A DNA stretch of 64,000 bases from Sycobia sp. Sy_11 (Eukaryota; Arthropoda; Insecta; Hymenoptera; Epichrysomallidae): assembly GCA_018907035.1 (NCBI GenBank), contig JACCIC010000297.1, positions 403,156-467,155 on the forward strand, given 5' to 3'. Positions 55,206 to 62,562 of the stretch are shown piece after piece. Position 1 is the stretch's first letter. Each line of letters starts with the position of its first letter. The notes below the pieces were generated by a model, which worked only from the letters and a program-made list of their open reading frames with translations, was not told the DNA's origin and did no database searches. The position numbers and the translations under genes were made by a program.

Positions 55206-55861
55206 TGTAAGAGATGAACGGACGGCTTTCTCTATGTAGAAAAAACGTCCCTTTATCTCCCCCACCACGATGTAATTTCCAGCGGAGAAAATTTCGGCGG
55301 CGCAGGGCTCGGACTATAAATACGGGCCCTGAAAACTGCGGAAAGCAGATTGCCGGCCGCGTTTACTCTGTTCGGTTCTTGCTTTGCTAAACTCATCGAA
55401 AATAAAAGTAAGTCGTTTCAATATTCATTTCCGAATTATATTTTTCTTTCCCTTTTTTTCGCGAAGCACGCGCTAGACTTTGGGTCAGGGGACGCTAGTC
55501 TCTGCAGGCAAGGAAATTGCCGCTAGACTCTGCAGCCTCCGCTAAAGTTCAGCGCGGATAGCTAGTAAGGTGGACTGGAGGCCGAGGAAGCTCGCGCCCC
55601 TACTACCTCCTAGAGGATATTAGATCCGTCGCCGCTCTAATATCCAACCGATCGTGTTGGAGCTGCCCGAGTGTGGCCCTCACGACCGGCGAAATTACGC
55701 GAACGCGCCGCGACGATCGACCTCGCGATCCGCCCCGCGTATCCCTGGCTTCAACGCTAAAGCGTGGCCAAAAAAAACCAAGGGGGCAACCGGCGGTAAC
55801 TAACGGCAGTAAATCGCCGTTAGGATTAACCGTGTGGCACCAACTTCGGTTGGACGTCACA
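55206..55861 (+). repeat. 5' LTR
   Basis: TGTAAGAGATGAACGG to TTGGACGTCACA, 656 bp, placed by the primer-binding site seven bases downstream and by similarity of both ends to the LTR at 41058-42019. Without the 3' LTR the left edge is provisional. Confidence 0.6.
55312..55322 (+). promoter_or_regulatory. TATA box of LTR promoter
   Basis: CTATAAATACGGG within a GC-rich U3-like region. Transcription would start ~25-30 bp downstream. An AATAAA at 55401-55406 and a consensus 5' splice site GTAAGT at 55408-55413 follow. Confidence 0.65.
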
Positions 55862-55868
55862 AAAAAAT

Positions 55869-55886
55869 TGGGGGCTCGTCCGGGAT
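55869..55886 (+). promoter_or_regulatory. Primer-binding site, tRNA-Pro
   Basis: TGGGGGCTCGTCCGGGAT is an exact 18-nt complement of the tRNA-Pro 3' end as used by many vertebrate retroviruses. It lies seven bases after the LTR end and fixes the element's orientation. Confidence 0.9.
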
Positions 55887-56059
55887 AGTAATAAATAGCT
55901 CGCGATAATTATCGTTGCACGCGGCACGCGTTTATTTTTAGACCTAAATTTTCGTTCAGTTTCGGTGCCAATTTTTTTTTATTTGGTTGTTGTTTTTGAT
56001 CCAGCTAGGATTCAACATTTTTTTTTGTGAATAAAACCCATATTTTTGTTTTTTTTTAG

Positions 56060-56760
56060 TGGAAGGGTCAGGTGTATCTTACAAACAACGGAAAAACAGG
56101 GCTCATAAAAGGGCTCAGAAAGAGAAACGTTTTCTAATTCGCGGCCAAATTTTGGAGGCGGAACAGGTCCGTCGGGAGGAAAAGGGGCTTGAGCGGTTGC
56201 CTGATCGCGACCTCGAGGCAACCGTGTGGCGGTTATACCGCCCCCTCCACGACCGTTATATTCGGGGTCTCAGAGCTCAGCGCCCGGTTGAACGGGTAAT
56301 AACCGAGCTAGAGACCCTAAAGTTCGTGGAACAAGCGGATAAGCCGCGGGTGTATACACCGCAGGTATTTAAGCCGCCGGTGTATACACCGCAAGTGTAC
56401 AAGCCACGGGCGTATAAGCCGCTGGCTTTAATTAAGCGCCCCAAAATACCTCTGCCGCCCTTAGCAGAATTAATCGGCGAGCGCAGGACTCGCCCATCCA
56501 CGGCCACCGCTGAGGCCGCCGCCTCACCCATCGCCACACCGCCGCCGCTGCCGCCGGCACCCGCAGTTGCCGAGCCGCCCAGCCCATCGGTCGCCCGTAA
56601 TATAGAAGAAGGGGTAAAAACCCCCACCCGCTCTCCTGTCGAGCCATCAGCGATATCACCGTTCGGCACGGTGATACCGTTGAACGCGGCAGGTTGCCCG
56701 CGGACACCCCGGGGTCCCAGCGACCGCGAGCTCCGCAAGGCGGCGAAAAAACGACAATGA
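56060..56760 (+). CDS. Leader ORF 1, proline-rich, unknown, no ATG
   Basis: About 233 codons open from 56035 to a TGA at 56758, with no ATG in frame. It begins just after TTTTTGTTTTTTTTTAG, an excellent 3' splice site, so it may be a second exon joined to the LTR donor at 55408; a GTG at 56059 is the alternative. The N-terminal ~75 residues are highly basic and helical (KQRKNRAHKRAQKEKR, LEAEQVRREEKGLERL). Then come three YTPQV-YKP-type repeats (VYTPQVFKP, VYTPQVYKP, AYKP) and an Ala/Pro-rich domain (TPPPLPPAPAVAEPPSPS), ending in a basic RELRKAAKKRQ. It is GC-rich, unlike gag/pol. I do not recognise it. Confidence 0.55.
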
Positions 56761-56984
56761 ACGGACGCGGCGATACTAGGAGAGCAGGACGCAGGAGGAA
56801 GTGAAAGCACTGCTGCTCTTCCCAACGCTGCCCGTGACCCGCCCGCCCACGACAACGAGAGGAGGCGGGGGAAAATTGCCGCCCGGAAACTATTATTCTT
56901 CGGTCCGGACAGCGAGACCGAAGAGTAATAACTCAACCGCCCACGCGCTCACACGACTGGCCAAGAGGGACCGAGTTCAGTGAC

Positions 56985-57370
56985 CCGCCCCCTCCACTGC
57001 GCCGCGCCTAGAAGGGCCGCCCCCTCCACTGCGCTGCGCCTAGAAGGGCCGCCCCCTCCACTGCGCCGCGTCTAGCAGGGCCGCCCCCTCCACTGCGCCG
57101 CGCCTAACAGGGTCCGCCCCTCCACTGCGCCGCGCCTAGAAGGGCCGCCCCCTCCGCCGCGCCTAGAAGGGCCGCCCCCTCCACTGCGCCGCGTCTAGCA
57201 GGGCCGTCCCCTCCACTGCGCCGCGCCTAACAGGGTCCGCCCCCTCCACTGCGCTGCGCCTAGAAGGGCCGCCCCCTCCACTGCGCTGCGCCTAGCAGGG
57301 CCCGCCCCCTCCACTGCGCTGTGCCCAGAGAAGCAGGGCCGCCCCTCCTCCGCCGTGCCTAGGGAAGTAG
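56985..57370 (+). repeat. GC-rich 32-bp minisatellite, ~12 units
   Basis: Units of about 32 bp: CCGCCCCCTCCACTGCGCCG followed by CGCCTAGAAGGG. Variants (TCTAGCAGG, CCTAACAGGGT) recur in a pattern suggesting a higher-order period of a few units. It is strongly C-rich on the plus strand and sits in the element leader. Confidence 0.95.
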
Positions 57371-57415
57371 GCACGCCATCTTTTCGGCGCTACGCCGGGA
57401 GGCTCCGTACAGGAC

Positions 57416-57489
57416 ATATATATATTAAATTGTGTCTGAATATATTATATATATATATATAGATATATAGATATATATATATATGTGTG
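57416..57489. repeat. (TA)n microsatellite
   Basis: An interrupted TA/TAGA tract followed by GTGTGTGTG. Confidence 0.9.
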
Positions 57490-58690
57490 TGTGTAATAAC
57501 CTTTACCAATAAAAAACATTTCTAATAGTAATACTGGGTTGGGATTATTGCTCCTCGTATCCTACATCCCTTATTTTTAATTATTTATTTATTTTACCTT
57601 TCCGTTAAGTACCAACCTTTTCAATATTTTTCGTTTTTTTTTACTATTTTTTTTATTTATAAATCTTTAATAATTAATATTTTTTTTAACTTTTTAAAAT
57701 ATTCAATAGTTTCTTTTTTTTATTTTTATTTTAATAATTAATTCAATAATTTATAAGACTTTTAAATATTTTTATTTTAAATAACTATTTTTCAATTTTA
57801 CTTATAAATTGTTATTAACTAATTTAATTTTTTTTATCTCGTTTTTTATAAGTAAGAACTTCTTAAATACTTTTATAATCTCGATATTTCCTGTTTTTTT
57901 TTATTATTTTTAGTTACAAATTTGTTTAGTTTAATAATTCGTTTTTGTTATTAAAACCTTTTTATTATAATAATAAATTTTTATATTAACTTTAATTCAT
58001 TTTTGGCCTTTTAAATAATTTTATTTTTAATATCCCTTTTTACTTTCTTTTTATTAACCATAATTTTTATTTATTAATTTAATAATTTTAGTTTCGATAT
58101 TTTCTGTTCCATTATTTTAATAATTAATTTAATAACTCTTTTTATCATTTTTTTTTATTTTCTGCCTTTTCATTATCATTTTTATATTGTTTTCTTATTA
58201 ATTAACTTAATAATTTTTAACCTTTTTATAATTTCTGGTTTACTTATTTTCTTTATTCAATAATTTTAATTTCACCATTTTCCATTTTTTTTTATTCAGA
58301 ATTAACTTAGTAATTGTGAATTTCATAACTTTAATTTCAATATTCCCTGTTTTTTCTTTATTATTTAGCGATTTATTTATAAATGTTTATTTAACTTTAA
58401 TAATTTTTAAGAATTTCTCTTCCAATATTCCTTTTTTACTTCCGTACTTTCAATTTTATCTGTAAATTTCTTATTAATTAATTTAATCGGTTTTAATTGG
58501 GTTCAGTATATCCTGCTTTCCTTATTTGATAATTTTTAATTTCAATATTTTCCCTTTTCTTCATTTTAATAATTAATTCCAATATTTTCTGTTTTTGATT
58601 GTTTTCCTTCTAATTATTTTCAATTTTTCCATTAATAATTTCAATATTTTCTGTTTTTTTTTAATAAACTTTTTGTCTCCTTAATAACTT
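57490..58690 (+). repeat. T-rich low-complexity tract
   Basis: About 1.1 kb dominated by T runs with repeated TTTAATAATTNNATTT-like words on the plus strand, no open frame. It resembles a very long pyrimidine-rich intron end and precedes leader ORF 2. Confidence 0.7.
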
Positions 58691-58729
58691 TTTTTTCTTT
58701 TTCCCCAACTGGGAAAATCCCCGGTCCAA

Positions 58730-59107
58730 ATGGTAGGACTGAATAGAGATTACCCCTTACCGAACGAAGAAAGACTTCGTACAATAGAGGAGCGAGTAAG
58801 CTCTCATCATAGGGCTCTCTGCACAGTCGGAACGTTATCACGGAATAACCGTACCTATATAGAGGAGCTCCAAGAGGCCTGTGCAGAGACGCACGGAAAT
58901 ACAAACTTCCTATTACAAAAATTAACAAGAGCGGAGGAACGTATAGAGGGGTTGGAAAAGGAAAACCAAGAACTAAAGGCTTGGTTGGAAAAAACCTGGG
59001 CGATAACCGCGCGCGCATTTAGAGAGTTAAACCAGAAACAAACCGTCAACGAGGTAGACATAGAATTATTGGAAGAAGCCGTTAGACAATTAAATCTTGA
59101 GGATTGA
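58730..59107 (+). CDS. Leader ORF 2, coiled-coil protein, unknown
   Basis: A 125-residue ATG frame ending TGA. Residues ~15-110 are strongly helical and charged (NEERLRTIEERVSSHHRALC, LLQKLTRAEERIEGLEKENQ, ELKAWLEKTW, VDIELLEEAVRQL), with heptad-like leucines predicting a coiled coil. There is no zinc or membrane motif. It lies 171 bp upstream of the gag ATG, after a T-rich tract resembling an intron end. It could be a separately translated accessory protein or a 5' exon. Not recognised. Confidence 0.6.
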   Translation: MVGLNRDYPLPNEERLRTIEERVSSHHRALCTVGTLSRNNRTYIEELQEACAETHGNTNFLLQKLTRAEERIEGLEKENQELKAWLEKTWAITARAFRELNQKQTVNEVDIELLEEAVRQLNLED

Positions 59108-59278
59108 GTAGAGAAGAAACACTCCCAATTTGTTTATATATACGCAAGTAGGTTAGTTAAGCGGTATAGTCATCGGAACCTACCTCGTTCAATTTTTCTT
59201 TAACCAATAAGTTACTAATTTAATTGTTCTTTACGCCTTTAATACCGATTTTAACGTAAAAATTTGACACTAGGGCGT

Positions 59279-60751
59279 ATGTCTGAGCAGCGTGTCACTA
59301 GAAGTCGGGCAGATAAGAAGAAATTCTGCCGAGACGATATCGACAACGTCTACCCTTTTTCTCCAACTAAAGAGATCCCGAGGGATGTAGAAATAAAACC
59401 TCCACCGCGAATGTTACAAACGATTGACGTTTTGGAAGACTCTTTCATAGAACCAATCGTGCAAACGGCAAAATCAGCCGATAGCAAGCAAAAAGAGGTA
59501 TCTGAAAACCTCACGATATATATTTCAGACAACAAACAAGCCCCCGTAACAATGCCTACTCAGGCTGTTCCGTTGAAAGACGCGCTTAAGGTAGTGCCCG
59601 TATTTGATGGGCGCAATATTACCTTAAGCGAGTTTTTCGAAGGCTGCGACGAAGCCTTGGAAATTATAGACGCGACCAGCGAATCAAGCTTCGTCAAGTT
59701 ATTACGGTCACGTATAACCGGGGAGGCGAGACAGGCGATTCGTGGGCAAACGTTTGCAACCGTTAGGGCTTTAAAGGATTACTTAGAAACGATATACGCA
59801 CCTCCTCGAACTATACAACAACTGATCGGTGAATTAGGAATGGAGTTCCAACGGGATGACGAAAACGTTATTTCATTCGCTAATCGAATAAAAGACCTGG
59901 GCCGTCGACTTCTAGAAGCAGAGAGAGCTCATGTAGGAGCTGTGACGGAAGCGATGCGCCGCGAAGCTGAAGCGACAGTAATTACTTGCTTTCGCAAAGG
60001 CCTGAGGGAAGAAATCGATAGAAGTATCGGAACAACGGTGACAGATCTTAATACTATCGTTAATAAAGCGATACAAGAAGAAAGAGACCTTGACGAGCGA
60101 AGTTTATTAAGAGATCTTAGTCGCAAACTCACAGTTCGGGGAAGAGAAGACTGCAAAAAGGCATATATATGTCAACTCGAGGAACCCCCTGCTCAGCAGC
60201 AAATTGAAACCTGCACACGGTGTAGACGATCCGGACATAATACCTTTAATTGCAGAGAACGAATGTCGAATAAAGCGTCCCTCGAGACATGCCAATTATG
60301 CGATAAACCTGGACATACAGCAAGTACGTGTCGCAACCGCATGATTTGCCAACTTTGTAATTTAATTGGCCATACAGCAAAGAACTGCAAACCTATTGAA
60401 AGGTGTTTTCGGTGTAGCGAGCCCGGACATAGATCGGCGACGTGTCCGTTGAATATTATAACCGGGGCTCAACAACGCAATAATGCACCCTACCGTCCGG
60501 TTTGTAGAAAGTGCAACCGACCAGGACATACGGCTGCATCTTGCCCTACTCCGAAAAGTTGTGCGTATTGCAAAAATACGGGACATGACATTAACGAGTG
60601 CAGAAAAAGGATATACAATGAAAAAATGCGAGCGGAAAACTCGAACGGTGCCTCCATGTCCAGAGCGCAGCCAACGGCACCGCTCGTCCCCATGCGCTCA
60701 GCCAATATAGCGAGAATGGAGGAGGAAGCCTCAGAATTGCAACCACTGTAA
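59279..60751 (+). CDS. gag: Gag with six CCHC zinc knuckles
   Basis: 490 residues from ATG 59279. An upstream TTG in frame at 59264 is ignored. A basic N-terminus (MSEQRVTRSRADKKK) precedes a capsid-like helical domain at residues ~85-290 (KVVPVFDGRNITLSEFFEGC, LLRSRITGEARQAIRG, LKDYLETIYAPPRTIQQLIG). This is the retrotransposon Gag pattern 'FDG....L..F...C...'. Residues ~310-450 hold six complete C-X2-C-X4-H-X4-C knuckles: CTRCRRSGHNTFNC, CQLCDKPGHTASTC, CQLCNLIGHTAKNC, CFRCSEPGHRSATC, CRKCNRPGHTAASC and CAYCKNTGHDINEC. Most Ty3/gypsy and retroviral Gags have one or two. It forms the particle and packages RNA. It overlaps pol by ~130 nt in the -1 frame. Confidence 0.92.
   Translation: MSEQRVTRSRADKKKFCRDDIDNVYPFSPTKEIPRDVEIKPPPRMLQTIDVLEDSFIEPIVQTAKSADSKQKEVSENLTIYISDNKQAPVTMPTQAVPLKDALKVVPVFDGRNITLSEFFEGCDEALEIIDATSESSFVKLLRSRITGEARQAIRGQTFATVRALKDYLETIYAPPRTIQQLIGELGMEFQRDDENVISFANRIKDLGRRLLEAERAHVGAVTEAMRREAEATVITCFRKGLREEIDRSIGTTVTDLNTIVNKAIQEERDLDERSLLRDLSRKLTVRGREDCKKAYICQLEEPPAQQQIETCTRCRRSGHNTFNCRERMSNKASLETCQLCDKPGHTASTCRNRMICQLCNLIGHTAKNCKPIERCFRCSEPGHRSATCPLNIITGAQQRNNAPYRPVCRKCNRPGHTAASCPTPKSCAYCKNTGHDINECRKRIYNEKMRAENSNGASMSRAQPTAPLVPMRSANIARMEEEASELQPL
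60619..60640 (+). promoter_or_regulatory. Candidate gag-pol -1 frameshift site
   Basis: An A6 run (60621-60626, in GAAAAAATG) lies right where the pol frame opens: a pol-frame TGA ends at 60621. Shifting back one base here would enter pol. It is not a perfect X-XXY-YYZ heptamer, and the whole overlap to 60751 remains possible. Confidence 0.4.
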
Positions 60752-62562
60752 AAAGTGACTCTCTGCCCCACGTAAATCTAAAGTTTGGGAGCAGGAAACT
60801 CTCATTTTTGATAGACTCAGGATCACACGGCAATATACTAAAACGCGGGAATCTACCCTTCGGTATAGAAATAGATACAACTGACATAGTAAATCTGAAA
60901 GGAATAACCGACAAAGTAATTAAATCCCTGGGAACCACCTATATAAAAGGGTTCGGTGAATTAATAAGATTTCACATCGTAGAGGAAAGTTTTAAACTCC
61001 CGTATGATGGAATATTAGGAATAAGCTTCTTAGTGCAGCAAAAATCCATAGCAGATTTCAAAAAAAATACATTGAAGATCGGAGAACATGAACTGCCGTT
61101 GGGTGGTAAAAATAGTTCTGAACAATCCCCAAGGATACTTAACACTAACTTTGCCGGAAACCACAATAAATTTCTATTTCTAAACTACGAAGGAACATTG
61201 ATTTTAATTGACACCGGTTGTGAAGCTAGCGTCATTAAAGCAAAAGTATTATCGTCATTGGAAATTGTTGACACGACAAACGAGACTTATTTAAAGGGGA
61301 TTGATGGATTACTAATGCCTACACTCGGTGCCGCTCCCCTTAATATATTAGGCGTAGAATCATCAATAACAGTAATACCGAATAACAGCGCCATACCATA
61401 CGATGCGATATTAGGATCTGATTTTTTGTACAGCGCTAAAGCAGTTATTGACTTTGGAGAAAAAACCATTACGATCAAGAATAAGAAAACAGAATTAGAG
61501 TTTCTACGCGACGAAGAAGTACTAATGTATAACAATGAGAAATCAGAAACTGATACAATGCAAAACTGGGAGTTCGAGAATCTTAAATCCCTAATGCGAT
61601 TCGACAATACTAATCTCCAAGAGTTCGACTGGAGTAAAGGAGATTATAAAAATCTTTTCTTGGCATCTGAACGGTACGATGATATACCTGTATCTTCGGA
61701 CCGACTAACCAAGTTAATCGGACTTACGGAAATCAATAAGCTGCAAAAGGAAGAATACCAGCAAGCCGTGAAATTGTTCAAAAATAACCCGGATCGGTTT
61801 TATCTCGAGGGTGATGAACTTACTACAACTAATGTTGTAGCTCATAGGATCCCCACGACCGATGATATTCCGGTGAGCACGCGTCAATACAGATTGCCGC
61901 ATGCTCTGAATGACGAGGTGAACCGACAAGTGAATGAATTACTGCAGAAGGGCGTAATCAGACACTCTAGAAGTAGCTATTCGTCAGCGCTTTGGGTCGT
62001 ACCAAAAAAGCAATTAACTGATAATAAACCACGTTGGCGAGTTGTAGTAGATTTCCGTCCTCTGAACGAGAAAACAGTAGCAATGGCATACCCGCTACCT
62101 AATATTGTCGAAATACTCGACACCGTTGGTGCTGCTAAATACTACACTGTCATGGATTGCGTCTCCGGATTCCATCAAATACCGATGAGTCCGGAAGACA
62201 TGCATAAAACTGCTTTTTCAACACCTGACGGGCATTTTGAATTCGTTCGCATGCCATTCGGTTTGAAGAACGCAGGCGTGGAATATCAGCGCGCGATGAA
62301 CTTTACGCTCGAGGGCCTTATTGGCAAGGGCGTGTTTGTCTATATGGACGACATAGTAATCTATGCCAAAACTTTGGAAGAACACGAAAAATTGTTCATT
62401 GAAGTAATGGAAAGATTACGTAAAGCGAACTGGAAGCTCGAACCCGGAAAGTGCAAAATTCTACAACGAAAAGTAGCATATTTAGGACACGTTCTTAGCG
62501 AAGACGGGTTAACCACCCGACCCAAAGAACCTAGAAGCGGTAGAGCGATTCCCGCGTCCTAA
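60622..62562 (+). CDS. pol: Pol: two tandem aspartic proteases and reverse transcriptase
   Basis: The frame opens at 60622, -1 relative to gag, with no suitable ATG, so it is probably made by ribosomal frameshifting. Protease-like domain 1 (~60793-61080) has FLIDSGSHGNIL, LKGITDKVIKSLGTTYIKG, LPYDGILGISFL and IADFKKNTLKI. Domain 2 (~61195-61480) repeats the layout: LILIDTGCEASVI, LKGIDGLLMPTLGAAPLNI, IPYDAILGSDFL and VIDFGEKTITI. RT follows (~61850-62510): QVNELLQKGVIRHSRSSYSS, WRVVVDFRPLNEKT, YTVMDCVSGFHQIPMS, RMPFGLKNAGVEYQRAM, and the catalytic YMDD at 62341-62352, then ILQRKVAYLGHVLSEDGL. The frame ends at a stop 62560-62562 because of a one-base shift near 62527. Confidence 0.9.
   Translation, partial: KNASGKLERCLHVQSAANGTARPHALSQYSENGGGSLRIATTVKSDSLPHVNLKFGSRKLSFLIDSGSHGNILKRGNLPFGIEIDTTDIVNLKGITDKVIKSLGTTYIKGFGELIRFHIVEESFKLPYDGILGISFLVQQKSIADFKKNTLKIGEHELPLGGKNSSEQSPRILNTNFAGNHNKFLFLNYEGTLILIDTGCEASVIKAKVLSSLEIVDTTNETYLKGIDGLLMPTLGAAPLNILGVESSITVIPNNSAIPYDAILGSDFLYSAKAVIDFGEKTITIKNKKTELEFLRDEEVLMYNNEKSETDTMQNWEFENLKSLMRFDNTNLQEFDWSKGDYKNLFLASERYDDIPVSSDRLTKLIGLTEINKLQKEEYQQAVKLFKNNPDRFYLEGDELTTTNVVAHRIPTTDDIPVSTRQYRLPHALNDEVNRQVNELLQKGVIRHSRSSYSSALWVVPKKQLTDNKPRWRVVVDFRPLNEKTVAMAYPLPNIVEILDTVGAAKYYTVMDCVSGFHQIPMSPEDMHKTAFSTPDGHFEFVRMPFGLKNAGVEYQRAMNFTLEGLIGKGVFVYMDDIVIYAKTLEEHEKLFIEVMERLRKANWKLEPGKCKILQRKVAYLGHVLSEDGLTTRPKEPRSGRAIPAS

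Noticed and set aside
56277..56936. 219-codon minus-strand frame opposite leader ORF 1
   Set aside because: It is antisense to the proline-rich ORF in GC-rich sequence. The Gly/Ala/Ser composition is the expected shadow of Pro/Ala codons.
58641..59018. 125-codon minus-strand frame
   Set aside because: Antisense to the coiled-coil leader ORF, which has the better start, composition and context.
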